Below, in pieces: positions 1 to 9,089 of a DNA stretch of 64,000 nt. Source of the DNA: Cyclobacteriaceae bacterium (GTDB lineage Bacteria; Bacteroidota; Bacteroidia; Cytophagales; Cyclobacteriaceae); the NCBI GenBank assembly GCA_016787645.1, contig JAEUUF010000016.1, positions 101,956 to 165,955 on the forward strand, in the 5' to 3' direction. The first letter of the stretch is position 1. Every line of letters starts with the position of its first letter. The notes below the pieces were generated by a model. That model had not been told where the DNA came from. It did not search any database and worked only from the letters and a program-made list of their open reading frames with translations. The position numbers and the translations under genes are program-made.

Positions 1-475
1 TATCTATCCACCGCTTTTCCGGCGAGATGCGGATAGCAGGCGAAATAGAACGGAGCGCATCCATGGCGAGGTAATGGGTGGTGGCTTCCAGGTTTTCGAG
101 AAGACCGGCTTTGCCGAGAATCAATGCTCCAGTGCAGACGCTCAATACATTTTCTGCCACAGTGGCTCGCTGACGCACCCAGTCAAGCATTACCGCGTTA
201 TTCATTTCGCGACGACTGCCAAATGGGGTTCCATCCGGTTGATATCCTCCCCCGCCAGGCACGAGGAACATTGAACACGGTGGGCAGTTCTGAAACGTGT
301 AGGTAGGTGTAATCACCAGGTTGTTCCGCGCCGCAACCCGTTCGGTTTGAGCTACGGTGAACACCTCGTAGGGCTCACCCATCGAGCGCCGGCCAGTCAC
401 TGAAAATACCTCGAAAGGCCCCGCGAAATCAAGGACTTCAACCTCGTCAAACAGCACAATAGCGATCGATTTCAT
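1..475 (-). CDS. DJ-1/PfpI-like protein, partial (possibly GlxA-type regulator N-terminus)
   Basis: This gene reads leftward from an ATG at 475 and runs off the window, leaving 158 visible residues. The opening MKSIAIVLFDEVEVLDFAGP and the nucleophile-elbow motif VCTGA (Cys114) are typical of the DJ-1/PfpI class I glutamine amidotransferase-like fold. In many bacteria such a domain is either a stand-alone small-molecule-handling protein or the N-terminal half of a GlxA-type AraC regulator. The C-terminal part lies outside the window, so the two cannot be separated. It is divergent from the aldo/keto reductase at 544, with about 70 bases between their starts. Confidence 0.8.
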   Translation of the reverse strand, partial: MKSIAIVLFDEVEVLDFAGPFEVFSVTGRRSMGEPYEVFTVAQTERVAARNNLVITPTYTFQNCPPCSMFLVPGGGGYQPDGTPFGSRREMNNAVMLDWVRQRATVAENVLSVCTGALILGKAGLLENLEATTHYLAMDALRSISPAIRISPEKRWID

Positions 476-543
476 CAGCGACTGAAAACTTTTTCTCTTC
501 CTTTGTGATTATAAAGCTATTCAATTCATCCAATCACCGCATC

Positions 544-1563
544 ATGAACTATCACCTCTTTGGCCATTCCGGCCTCCGTGTCTCTGAACTCTCCCTGGGT
601 ACGATGGGTTTTGGCACCGAATGGAAGTGGGGTGCTGACCGGGAAGGCAGCCAAAAAATATTTGACCTGTACGCTCACGCGGGCGGCAATTTCATAGACA
701 CGGCGAACCGGTACACCGAGGGGACATCAGAAAAGTTCATAGGAGAATTTATCGCCGCAGACCGGGATCATTTCGTGGTAGCCACCAAGTATTCACTGCG
801 TGACCGGCCCGGCGATCTGAATTTCTCCGGCAATCACCGCAAGAACATGATGCGTAGCGTCCGCGAAAGCCTCAAGCGACTAAATACCGAATTTATCGAT
901 GTGCTGTGGGTCCACGCGTGGGACGGGTGGACACCAGCCGAAGAAATTATGCGTGGCCTTGATGACTTGATCAGTCGCGGGTGGGTGCACTATATCGGAG
1001 TCAGTGATACTCCGGCCTGGGTGGTGAGCCAGGCGAATACCCTCGCCGAGCTGCGCGGGTGGAATCGCTTTGCCGGTTTGCAAATCGAGTACAACCTTCT
1101 TCAGCGCACCGTGGAACCTGAACTCCTGCCGATGGCCAAAGCGTTCAACCTCACGGTTACTCCCTGGGCACCGCTGGCGGGTGGAGCGCTGACCGGAAAG
1201 TACCTGAAAGGCAACCGGGGCCGGCTGCCCGAAACCAGTTCAAGGTTGTCAGAACGAGCTATCCTGATTACCCGGAAGGTCGTGGAAATTGCCGAGCGAC
1301 TGGATGTCACCGGTTCGCAGGTAGCCATTAATTGGACCCGTCAGCACAAAGGGCAATCAATGATTCCAATCGTAGGGGCAACAAAAATCAGCCAGCTGGA
1401 AGACACCCTTGGGTGCCTTGCCTGGGAATTGCCCGCTGATGCCGTAAATGAACTGAATGAGATTTCCCGCATCGAGCTCCCCTTTCCACAAAAGTTTTTT
1501 GCCGAGCCTGGTGTACTCGACGTGCTGTATGGGGGTCAAAAAGAGAAGGTGAAACATCCCTGA
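544..1563 (+). CDS. Aldo/keto reductase
   Basis: A 339-residue NADP(H)-dependent oxidoreductase of the aldo/keto reductase superfamily, predicted to be cytosolic. The catalytic tetrad is visible as Asp52 and Tyr57 (FIDTANRY), Lys82 (VATKY) and His124 (LWVHAWD). The late segment IPIVGATK is the usual cofactor-binding region. The frame opens at a GTG at 505, but the family N-terminus (MNYHLFGHSGLRVSELSLG) begins at the ATG at 544, so that start is chosen. The substrate is not predictable. It precedes marR by 45 bases and could be part of the same stress-related neighbourhood, although marR has its own promoter. Confidence 0.9.
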   Translation: MNYHLFGHSGLRVSELSLGTMGFGTEWKWGADREGSQKIFDLYAHAGGNFIDTANRYTEGTSEKFIGEFIAADRDHFVVATKYSLRDRPGDLNFSGNHRKNMMRSVRESLKRLNTEFIDVLWVHAWDGWTPAEEIMRGLDDLISRGWVHYIGVSDTPAWVVSQANTLAELRGWNRFAGLQIEYNLLQRTVEPELLPMAKAFNLTVTPWAPLAGGALTGKYLKGNRGRLPETSSRLSERAILITRKVVEIAERLDVTGSQVAINWTRQHKGQSMIPIVGATKISQLEDTLGCLAWELPADAVNELNEISRIELPFPQKFFAEPGVLDVLYGGQKEKVKHP

Positions 1564-1573
1564 CCTAGGTATT

Positions 1574-1604
1574 GTTGTATAGACAATAATACCCGCTACT
1601 TTTG
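1574..1604 (+). promoter_or_regulatory. marR promoter with overlapping MarR-type operator
   Basis: A Bacteroidota-type promoter: TTG at 1575-1577, 19-base spacer, TACTTTTG at 1597-1604. The operator-like dyad GTTGTATAGACAAT (1574-1587) covers the upstream TTG. It matches the perfect palindrome at 11845-11858 at 12 of 14 positions. A second half-site GTTGTAT lies at 1604-1610, exactly 30 bases downstream of the first, over the start codon. The position suggests autorepression by the MarR protein encoded next. The start codon is only 4 bases after the downstream box, so the mRNA may be leaderless. Confidence 0.65.
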
Positions 1605-1608
1605 TTGT

Positions 1609-2088
1609 ATGGCCCTCGAAGACGAAATCCGGCAGGAGAAATTTGAAAGCGACTTTCACAAGACGGCTGTAAATATCCTGTTTACCAGCAGTTGGCTCTA
1701 CAACCTCAATGCCATGCGGCTCAAGCCACATGACATCACCCCCGAACAGTTCAATGTGTTAAGAATTTTGCGAGGCAGCCATCCTAAAGCACTCATGCTG
1801 GCTGACATTTCCTGCCGGATGATCGATAAAAGCAGCAATGCCACCCGCCTGGTGGAGAAGCTTCGCCAAAAGGGGATGGTTAGCCGGACGCAGTGTGAGA
1901 ATAACCGCCGCCAGGTAGACATCCACATCACGTCCAAAGGGCTCCGCACCCTGGAGTCGATCGATAAGGAATCGAAGAACTGGACAGGAACCCTCAAGAA
2001 TATTTCGAAGGAGGAAGCAAAGGAGCTTAATCGGATTCTCGACAAGCTCCGCGGCGGGAAACCGCAAAATGTAAAACGGGAAATGTAA
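1609..2088 (+). CDS. MarR family transcriptional regulator
   Basis: A 159-residue winged-helix regulator. The DNA-binding domain spans about residues 45-110, with a recognition-helix region (DISCRMIDKSSNATRLVEKL) followed by a beta wing (SRTQCENNRRQVDIHIT). MarR proteins act as dimers, usually as repressors released by phenolic ligands or by thiol oxidation. Two cysteines (in DISCRM and TQCEN) flank the recognition helix and could be redox sensors, but this is inference. An almost identical palindrome in front of this gene and in front of the pirin operon at 11.8 kb suggests both are its targets. The last codons lie in an AAATGTAAAA repeat. Confidence 0.9.
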   Translation: MALEDEIRQEKFESDFHKTAVNILFTSSWLYNLNAMRLKPHDITPEQFNVLRILRGSHPKALMLADISCRMIDKSSNATRLVEKLRQKGMVSRTQCENNRRQVDIHITSKGLRTLESIDKESKNWTGTLKNISKEEAKELNRILDKLRGGKPQNVKREM

Positions 2089-2099
2089 AATGTAAAAGT
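2065..2099 (+). repeat. AAATGTAAAA short repeats at the marR 3' end
   Basis: Three imperfect copies of AAATGTAAAA run from the last codons of marR into the short gap before the convergent gene. They encode the tail NVKREM and may be a low-complexity insertion or slippage product. No function is seen. Confidence 0.4.
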
Positions 2100-2107
2100 G
2101 GCGTTTG

Positions 2108-2617
2108 TCAGTGCTTGCGGGCCTTGTTGGCTCGAATCATCTCTGGAAATCCCTGGCCACTTCCTAAAGCAATTACTGCCATAGTAATGCGTTTTGTTTT
2201 TGTTTCTACAGTCTTGGCCTCTTCGATCCACTTGCTAAAGTAACGCTGGTGTGATCCCGACAACGTTCTAAAATGAGAAATGGCCCGGGCATCGTCTTTC
2301 AGGCATTTCATGAAGTCGGCGGAAGGCGGGATCGTGCGCTGATCTACCTCCAGGGAAACAGTGAGCGAATCGCCTTGTCCCTTCCCGATCGCTTTCCTCA
2401 TTTTGGCGTTGAGCGGAATAATGAAAGCGCCTTCGCCCATCGGTAGAAGCGCCACTCGCTGGATCGGGTGCTGGTCCAGGGTACCCTTAACCCGGTATCC
2501 GGTCTTCTTGCCGGGGTTTAGTTTCTGGGCCTGGGATGCACTGATCCGGATGTAGGTCCAACCCGTCTTTTCGCCCATTTTTCCAAAGCGCAGGATCTTG
2601 GTGGTGAATCGGACCAT
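2108..2617 (-). CDS. DUF1905/YdeI-type (OmpD-associated) protein
   Basis: A 169-residue protein whose N-terminal half (about residues 3-90, ending before DQRTIPPSADF) resembles DUF1905. Its C-terminal part (about 95-145, FMKCLKDDARAISHFRTL...YFSKWIEEAKTVETKTKRI) is the YdeI/OmpD-associated helical region. The frame opens at a TTG at 2623, but the ATG at 2617 is preferred. The biochemical function is unknown. The family is small, cytosolic and widespread in Bacteroidota. It lies 22 bases downstream of the FtsX-like permease on the same strand and could be its last cotranscribed gene. Confidence 0.75.
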   Translation of the reverse strand: MVRFTTKILRFGKMGEKTGWTYIRISASQAQKLNPGKKTGYRVKGTLDQHPIQRVALLPMGEGAFIIPLNAKMRKAIGKGQGDSLTVSLEVDQRTIPPSADFMKCLKDDARAISHFRTLSGSHQRYFSKWIEEAKTVETKTKRITMAVIALGSGQGFPEMIRANKARKH

Positions 2618-2639
2618 GACCAAAGATAAGGAGGCTCAA

Positions 2640-5228
2640 CTATTCGCTCCGGAGCGTCTGCGCAGGATTCTCTTTCACGACTCGTCTCATTTGCGAGCCT
2701 ATCGTCAGTGCCACCGTCAGGAACATAATGGAGATGGCGACGGCAAAGGGAAATACCCCGGCAGGTTGCGGATCAGGATAGATAGCGTGAATCAGCTGGC
2801 TCATCAGAAAAAATCCTGCTGGAGCACCAACCAAAAAGGCGATTGTCAGGATCCAGGCGTAGTCGCGGTTCATCAGGCGAAAGATTTGAAGCGTGTTCGC
2901 TCCGAAAACCTTCCGTACACTGAACTCCTTGAGGCGTCGGGTAATGTTGTAGGCCACGAGGCCAAACAACCCCAGGCACGCAAGGATGAGGGTAATGATC
3001 GCAACAGAAATGATGATGGTCATGTCGTTGCGGTTGTTGCGATTGAAGTTGTAAAAGACATCATTTTGTAAGATTCCCCGGTAGGGATCATCCGGGCCGA
3101 TCTCTTTCCACAGCGTACGCATATCGGACTCAATCTGGCCGGCGTTTTCTTCCCGGGCTTTGATGGCAAGGTATCGGTAGGCAGTCTCTGGAGCCAGGGT
3201 AAACAGCGCGGGCCGAAGGCCCATATAGAAGTCATCATGGTGGAAATCATGCACGACACCGATCACCGTCCGTTGCTTGCCATCATACATGAAGAACTGG
3301 TTGAGGCCGTCCACCCACCCCATGGCCTTCACAAAATTCTCGTTGACGACCACCGAAGCTACCGAATCGGAAGGCATGGTACGGTCAAAGAACCGCCCGG
3401 TCTTCAGCCGGAGATTCATGGTCTCCAGGTAGTCGTAGCCCACATCGAAGCGCAGCATCTCGAATTTGTTGCCAACGTGCTCCAATACCGTTCGTTCAGC
3501 GCTTGAGCCGATGTGATGTGCCGCGCCCGCATACTGAACAACATCCGTGCGGGTGGCTATTTTGTCGCGAAGTTTCAGGTATTGCTCCTGGTTATTCACC
3601 GGCACAACAACATTCTGATGGTGATCGTATCCCCAGTCTTTCCTGCGCATGTAAAGGCTGTTGTCAATGAAAAGAAAACAGCCGACGATCGTCATGAACG
3701 CGAGAATGAACTGCATGGTGAGCAGAATGCGGCTAAAAGCGCTGCGCTGCCCAAATTTCTCTTTGCCCTTCAGAATCTGCACCGGTTGAAAACCCGCGAC
3801 ATAGACTGCCGGGTACACCCCGGAAATCATGACGGTGAAGATAAGTATGCCCGTGAAGAAGGTCAGCATCATGGTCCCTGAAGAGAATGCGAATGGAATA
3901 GGATACCCCACCAGGGAGATAAGTCCCGGCATGAAAAGCAAGTAGGAAATAAGTAATCCAGCGATCACGGCAAACGCGCACATGAGGATGTTCTCCGCGA
4001 TGAACTGTTGCACGATTTCCGATTTGCGTCCGCCCACCACTTTGCGTATGCCGATCTCTTTCAGCCGGGTCGTAATAGTAGCCACGGAAATGTTGGTGTA
4101 ATTGAAGCAGGCCAAAAGCAGGAGCAGGAAGGCAATGACACACATGGTGTAAATTCCCTGGGGTTGACCCGGTCCCATCATATTGCTTTCAATTTCGCCG
4201 CTGCTCGTGTTAAGATCGTCTTGACTGTAGAAGCGGAATTCTTCGATGGGCCAGTCCGGCGAAGCTTCGTTCTGGAGTTTCTTGTATTTGGCCATCAGCG
4301 GTTGAAGCGATTCAATGGCCTGGCCCTCTTTCAGCATAACGAAGGTTGCGTCAGTCAGGTAATTCCAATCATAAACATCTTTGAGTTTCAAGCTTTGAAA
4401 CACGTCCATCGAAAGAACGATGTTGAAATGCAGTGTGTTGTTGGCCGGAAGGTTGGCAACGGCGCTCACCACGAATTCGCGGGTGGCGTTGTTGGGAAAT
4501 TTCATTGAGACGGTCTGGCCGACGGGATTGTGGTCGCCAAAGTACTTTTCCGCCACGGGTTGAGTGATCACGATGCTGTTGGGGGATTTCAGCGCATCAG
4601 AAGGCACACCGAATTGGTCAAATGAAAAGATTTCAAAAAAGGCAGGATCGGTATACCATAGCCGCTCGAAGAAGACGGTTTCACCGTAGCGCAATGCCCC
4701 GTTTCCCACTTCTATCCGTGTCATTTTCTCAATGCTGGAGGCATCTTCCTGGAGCATAGGCCCCAACAAAAGTGGCGTATCACTCAGGATAACGTGGGCG
4801 CTGTCACGATTGACGATGTTGGTCACTTCATAGATGCGGTCCCGGTTCAGGTGATAGTCATCGGTATGAAACCACTGGTCAGCGAATATGAAAATGGTGA
4901 TGGCCCCGGCAACACCAAGGGAAAGGCCCCCGATGTTAATCAGGGAGGTCAGGCCATTGCGGACCGCGTTGCGAAAGCCGATGAGGAGGTAATTGTAGAA
5001 CATAGTCAGCGAGTAATTCTGATAGCGATCGGATGCCATTCGAATATTCTTTAGCCGGAAGAACCGGAATACATTCCACACAAACTGAAGCCGCGCCAAC
5101 CGTAGGGATTGCCTCGCCTTCCGGTCGAAGAGCTCGTGCACATCGCCCTGGATTTCTTCCAGGCGGTCGGCCCGGCAGTACCATTCCAGGAAGCGATCCG
5201 CCCATCGGGGAGGCGCGTGTGTTTTCAT
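2640..5228 (-). CDS. FtsX/MacB-like ABC transporter permease with N-terminal prefix domain
   Basis: An 862-residue inner-membrane protein. Residues 1-75 form a soluble prefix (MKTHAPPRWADRFLEWYCRA...) found in Bacteroidota permeases of this type. Next come a membrane segment near 85-110, a MacB-like periplasmic domain (about 110-350), three FtsX helices (about 360-520), a second periplasmic domain (about 550-730) and three more FtsX helices (about 740-850). The conserved IGIRKVVGGRKSEI and FSVRKVFGAN cytosolic loops are present. No ATPase is adjacent, so the partner must be encoded elsewhere or ATP may not be used. The gene overlaps the PadR regulator by 4 bases, which indicates translational coupling. 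Confidence 0.88.
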   Translation of the reverse strand: MKTHAPPRWADRFLEWYCRADRLEEIQGDVHELFDRKARQSLRLARLQFVWNVFRFFRLKNIRMASDRYQNYSLTMFYNYLLIGFRNAVRNGLTSLINIGGLSLGVAGAITIFIFADQWFHTDDYHLNRDRIYEVTNIVNRDSAHVILSDTPLLLGPMLQEDASSIEKMTRIEVGNGALRYGETVFFERLWYTDPAFFEIFSFDQFGVPSDALKSPNSIVITQPVAEKYFGDHNPVGQTVSMKFPNNATREFVVSAVANLPANNTLHFNIVLSMDVFQSLKLKDVYDWNYLTDATFVMLKEGQAIESLQPLMAKYKKLQNEASPDWPIEEFRFYSQDDLNTSSGEIESNMMGPGQPQGIYTMCVIAFLLLLLACFNYTNISVATITTRLKEIGIRKVVGGRKSEIVQQFIAENILMCAFAVIAGLLISYLLFMPGLISLVGYPIPFAFSSGTMMLTFFTGILIFTVMISGVYPAVYVAGFQPVQILKGKEKFGQRSAFSRILLTMQFILAFMTIVGCFLFIDNSLYMRRKDWGYDHHQNVVVPVNNQEQYLKLRDKIATRTDVVQYAGAAHHIGSSAERTVLEHVGNKFEMLRFDVGYDYLETMNLRLKTGRFFDRTMPSDSVASVVVNENFVKAMGWVDGLNQFFMYDGKQRTVIGVVHDFHHDDFYMGLRPALFTLAPETAYRYLAIKAREENAGQIESDMRTLWKEIGPDDPYRGILQNDVFYNFNRNNRNDMTIIISVAIITLILACLGLFGLVAYNITRRLKEFSVRKVFGANTLQIFRLMNRDYAWILTIAFLVGAPAGFFLMSQLIHAIYPDPQPAGVFPFAVAISIMFLTVALTIGSQMRRVVKENPAQTLRSE

Positions 5229-5563
5229 GCCAATCGGAACTGCAAAGCCACCTTGGGTATCTGATTGAATAGTTGAGTTCTTAATTCATTTGCGTCTTCC
5301 AGCGCGCGTTTGCCTGCAGCGGTAAGTAGAAAAATGCGTTTTCTACGCCCGCCGCGTTCCTCGGTGGGTTCACTCATTCGGGACTTCAGCAATCCTTTGT
5401 CTTCCAGGCGGGTGAGTACCGAGTGGGCCGCGCTGATATTGAGACTCCTCCCGGTTTGTTTTTCGATTTCATCCATTACAGCCACTCCATAGGCGTTGGG
5501 GTGCAGGATGCCAACATGCAGCAGGACAAGTTCTTCCAGCTCACCAAGATAGGTTCCTTTCAT
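5225..5563 (-). CDS. PadR family transcriptional regulator
   Basis: A 112-residue winged-helix regulator of the PadR family. It shows the usual opening (MKGTYLGELEELVLLHVGIL) and a wing with SEPTEERGGRRKRIFLLTAAG, where Arg/Lys residues contact DNA. It sits directly upstream of, and overlaps, the FtsX-like permease. PadR-permease pairs of this kind are common in Bacteroidota and the regulator is expected to control the permease. Its own operator was not identified with confidence. The dyad at 5748-5765 is nearer to the divergent gene at 5775. Confidence 0.9.
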   Translation of the reverse strand: MKGTYLGELEELVLLHVGILHPNAYGVAVMDEIEKQTGRSLNISAAHSVLTRLEDKGLLKSRMSEPTEERGGRRKRIFLLTAAGKRALEDANELRTQLFNQIPKVALQFRLA

Positions 5564-5744
5564 ACGTGTAAATTTTCGGTTAGGTCAGGTAATAGTTCTG
5601 CAAACGTGAAAGAAATGGCTATGTTTCACTTTTGTGGAAGAAATTCACCCGGGAACACAGAGAAACCTCATGGAAGGCAGAATCAATTATTTTTCAGGCT
5701 CGACCGTCTGACCCAAATCAGTACAAATCCAACACACCATTCCT

Positions 5745-5765
5745 TATATTTGGTTTCTACCAAAT
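5745..5765 (+). promoter_or_regulatory. Promoter -7 box with overlapping dyad upstream of the Asp-box protein
   Basis: TATATTTG at 5745-5752 matches the Bacteroidota -7 consensus TAnnTTTG. It overlaps a perfect 7-base dyad, ATTTGGT (5748-5754), ttct, ACCAAAT (5759-5765), which ends 9 bases before the ATG at 5775. It could be an operator or a short RNA hairpin near the translation start. A convincing upstream TTG box was not found. Confidence 0.45.
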
Positions 5766-5774
5766 CCTGACCCA

Positions 5775-8700
5775 ATGAGAACTTCACCTGATTTTCGAAC
5801 GCTATTTACCATGGCCTTTCTTCTGCTCTTCGCCACGTCAGTGGCTCAGACGCTGAAGCCCGAAGAAATCGATCAACTTAAATTCCGCCACATTGGCCCG
5901 ATTGGAAACCGGGTAACCTGTGTTGCCGGCGTCCCCGGCAACGATATGGTTTATATCGTCGGTGCAGCCACCGGTGGTGTGTGGAAAACGGTTGATGGAG
6001 GATTGAGCTGGAAGGCCGTGTTTGACAAAGAGAATGTACATGCGATCGGCGCAGTGGCCATATCCATGTCCGACCCGCGGGTCGTATACGTTGGCACAGG
6101 CGAGAGTTCCATTCGCTCCAACATCTCCATCGGCAATGGAGTCTATAAATCAACCGACGGCGGCGAAACGTGGTCGCTGGTAGGCCTGGAGAATTCCGGC
6201 CGCGTGAGCCGGATCATCGTTCATCCTACCAACCCGGATATCGCCTGGGTGGGAGCGCTCGGTCATGCCTATGCCCCTCAAAAAGAACGCGGTCTCTACA
6301 AGACGACCGATGGGGGTAAGAGTTGGAAACAAGTGCTGTTTGTGGACGAGAATACCGGCGTATCGGACATGACCATAGACCTGACGAACCCGCGTATCCT
6401 GTTTGCCGGGTTGTGGCAGTTGTCATTGAAAACCTGGAACCGCACCAGCGGAGGCACAGGCAGCGGATTATATATGTCGAAAGACGGAGGAGACACCTGG
6501 ACACGCCTGAAGGGCGCCGGGCTGCCGGAAACACCGGTTGGTAAAATCTCGGTAAGCATGACGCCGGCTGCACCCGACCGTGTCTACGCCCTCATTGAAA
6601 CGGGCGACGGCCTGGAGAAAATTGGCGACAAAGGCGAAACCGGCGAACTGTGGAGATCCGACGACAAGGGAAAATCCTGGCGCATGATCAATGCCAACCG
6701 CAACCTCACCGGGCGGCAGGCTTATTATACCCGGGTCGCGGCATCTCCCGACCAGATCAATGACGTGTACTTCATCTCGTCCACGTTCTTTAGCAGCATT
6801 GATGGCGGGCGATCCATCGAGCCCATCATGGATTTTCTGAGCCAGCCGAACTGGGATCACCACGAGATGTGGATTGATCCAACCAATGGCAATCGCATGT
6901 CGGTCGCTGGTGACGGTGGTATCTCCATTTCCAAGAACCGCGGGAAGACATGGCAGCGCACAATCCTGCCCGTTGCTCAATTATATCACGTAACCGTTGA
7001 CAACGCCATTCCCTACAATGTGCTCACCAACCGCCAGGATGGACCTTCCATGCGTGGCCCCAGCCGGAGCAACACAGGCGGATTCTTCAACCTGGGAATT
7101 GCCACGGGCATGTGGCATGACGTAGGCGGCGGAGAAAGTGGTTTCGCCACACCCGATCCCAAGGATCCTAACATTGTTTATTCCAGTGCGTCTGGAACCG
7201 GGGCAGTTGGTGGAGTAGTGGTTCGATTCAATGAGAAGACACGCCAATATCGCCAGGTTGAAATATGGCCTGAATACACTGCCGGTCATCCGGCCAGCGA
7301 AGTGAAGTACCGCTTCCAGTGGACATTCCCGCTGCTCATCAGCCCGCATAACAACAATACTCTTTATGCGACCAGCCAGGTAGTTCATCGTACCACCAAT
7401 GGCGGGCAGACCTGGGAAGTAATCAGTCCGGATCTGACACTCAATGACAAAAACATGCAAAAGATGTCGGGCGGATTGACCCCCGACAACATTGGCGTTG
7501 AATATGCCAACGTGATCTATGCTTTTGAAGAGTCACCGGTGAAACAGGGATTATTCTGGGCCGGGACAAATGACGGACAAGTACAGGTAAGCCGGGATGG
7601 CGGAAAAAGCTGGTCTAATGAGACGAAAAGTATTCCGGAACTGCCGCCGCTGGGAACCGTGCGAAACATTGAGGCCTCGAAGTGGAGCGAAGGCAAAGCT
7701 TACATTACCGTGGATTTGCATGAAGTAGGCAACTTCCAGCCGTTCGTATATCGCACTACCGATTTTGGGAAGACCTGGAAGAAAATTGTGAAAGGAATTC
7801 AGCCTGGCAATCTCAACTACTGCCGAAATATCAAGGAAGATCCGATTCGCAAGGGTTTGCTTTATCTCGGTACAGAGAGCACACTTTACATTTCATTCGA
7901 TGATGGCGAGAACTGGTCGGTGTTCATGCCGAACCTTCCTCATACGCCCATGTACTGGCTCGAAGTGCAGGAACATTTCAACGACCTTGTTTTGGGAACT
8001 TACGGCCGCGGTGCGTGGATCCTCGATGACCTGACACCCCTGCAACAACTTCCGGCAAATCCTTCGGCAGTGAAAGCGGCCCTCTTCAACCCGAAGGATG
8101 CTTATCGGTTCCAGTATCGCACCTCGACTATGCAAATCTTCCCGGAACCATCCACGGGCGAAGATCCACCCTATGGAGCGTCCATTAACTTCTGGGTAAA
8201 TAATGACAAGGATAGCGTCAAGATTTTCATCACCGGTTCGGCCGGAGATACGGTGAAGACTTTCAAGATGAAAGGCAAGCCCGGCATCAATCGTGTTTGG
8301 TGGGACCTCCGCGGCAAAGAAGGAAAGAGCATCACGATGCGCACATTGCCCACGGCCGGTGAGTGGGTAGGGCTCGACAAGAACCGTACCCGGAATGCCT
8401 ACATCACCAACCCGATCCGCAACTTCCTGGTTCCCCCGGGCAAGTATGGAGTAAGCATGGTGGCAGGAGATCAGAAATTCACCAGCTCGCTCAATATTGT
8501 CAAAGACCCCAGCTCGGAGGGGTCGGTGGCTGACATTCAGGCCCAAACAGAAATGTTGACCAAGTTGCAAGCTGACTACAACACGATAGCAGATATGGTC
8601 AATCAGATTGAATGGGTAAGGCGCCAGGTGTATGATTTGCGCGATGTGCTCTCCTCGAAGGCGAAGTATAAGAACCTCGCGAAGTCGGCTGGAAAGCTGG

Positions 8701-9002
8701 ACAGCACCTTGCAAGCAGTTGAAGGCAAGTTGGTACAGTTGAAATACACCGGCACCGGTCAGGACGACGTCCGTTACCCGGACATGCTGGCCGGCAAGCT
8801 TGGCTACCTTTTCAATGCCGTGTCTACCGGTGATTTCCCTCCCACGGATTCACACAAAGAAGTGTATACCGTCCTGAAGGGTCGCCTCACGGAATCGCAG
8901 GCTGAATATGAAAAGGTGATGAGTACCGCGCTGGCGGATTTCCTGAAGCAACTGCAGGAGAACGATATTAAACCGATTGTGGCAGATTGGAAAAAGAAGT
9001 AG
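5775..9002 (+). CDS. Exported Asp-box (BNR/VPS10-like) beta-propeller protein
   Basis: A 1075-residue protein with a signal peptide (about residues 1-24, hydrophobic core MAFLLLFATSVA). At least eight Asp-box motifs recur: STDGGETW, TTDGGKSW, SKDGGDTW, SDDKGKSW, TTNGGQTW, SRDGGKSW, TTDFGKTW and SFDDGENW. Such motifs build sialidase- or sortilin-like propellers, probably two here, over residues 30-780. The C-terminal 290 residues contain a beta-rich segment and then helices (about 920-1070). Similar proteins are usually annotated as glycosyl hydrolase or sortilin-like, but no catalytic residues identify a reaction. It is monocistronic, with a strong terminator after it. Confidence 0.8.
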   Translation: MRTSPDFRTLFTMAFLLLFATSVAQTLKPEEIDQLKFRHIGPIGNRVTCVAGVPGNDMVYIVGAATGGVWKTVDGGLSWKAVFDKENVHAIGAVAISMSDPRVVYVGTGESSIRSNISIGNGVYKSTDGGETWSLVGLENSGRVSRIIVHPTNPDIAWVGALGHAYAPQKERGLYKTTDGGKSWKQVLFVDENTGVSDMTIDLTNPRILFAGLWQLSLKTWNRTSGGTGSGLYMSKDGGDTWTRLKGAGLPETPVGKISVSMTPAAPDRVYALIETGDGLEKIGDKGETGELWRSDDKGKSWRMINANRNLTGRQAYYTRVAASPDQINDVYFISSTFFSSIDGGRSIEPIMDFLSQPNWDHHEMWIDPTNGNRMSVAGDGGISISKNRGKTWQRTILPVAQLYHVTVDNAIPYNVLTNRQDGPSMRGPSRSNTGGFFNLGIATGMWHDVGGGESGFATPDPKDPNIVYSSASGTGAVGGVVVRFNEKTRQYRQVEIWPEYTAGHPASEVKYRFQWTFPLLISPHNNNTLYATSQVVHRTTNGGQTWEVISPDLTLNDKNMQKMSGGLTPDNIGVEYANVIYAFEESPVKQGLFWAGTNDGQVQVSRDGGKSWSNETKSIPELPPLGTVRNIEASKWSEGKAYITVDLHEVGNFQPFVYRTTDFGKTWKKIVKGIQPGNLNYCRNIKEDPIRKGLLYLGTESTLYISFDDGENWSVFMPNLPHTPMYWLEVQEHFNDLVLGTYGRGAWILDDLTPLQQLPANPSAVKAALFNPKDAYRFQYRTSTMQIFPEPSTGEDPPYGASINFWVNNDKDSVKIFITGSAGDTVKTFKMKGKPGINRVWWDLRGKEGKSITMRTLPTAGEWVGLDKNRTRNAYITNPIRNFLVPPGKYGVSMVAGDQKFTSSLNIVKDPSSEGSVADIQAQTEMLTKLQADYNTIADMVNQIEWVRRQVYDLRDVLSSKAKYKNLAKSAGKLDSTLQAVEGKLVQLKYTGTGQDDVRYPDMLAGKLGYLFNAVSTGDFPPTDSHKEVYTVLKGRLTESQAEYEKVMSTALADFLKQLQENDIKPIVADWKKK

Positions 9003-9016
9003 TGGTTGCTGCTTAA

Positions 9017-9058
9017 GAAATGACCCATGCGCCTGTAGTGCATGGGTCATTTCCTTTT
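9017..9058 (+). terminator. Rho-independent terminator (probably bidirectional)
   Basis: A perfect 14-base stem, GAAATGACCCATGC (9017-9030) with GCATGGGTCATTTC (9040-9053), has a 9-base loop and is followed by CTTTT. It lies 14 bases after the stop of the Asp-box gene and between convergent genes, so it can also stop transcription from the amylase unit. Confidence 0.9.
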
Positions 9059-9089
9059 AAAACGGATTATTGGGTGAGCTTCTTATGGG

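Noticed and set aside
7893-8714. A 273-codon open frame on the minus strand inside the Asp-box protein gene
   Set aside because: It is fully antisense to a gene with clear signal peptide, repeats and terminator, and its translation shows no domain pattern.
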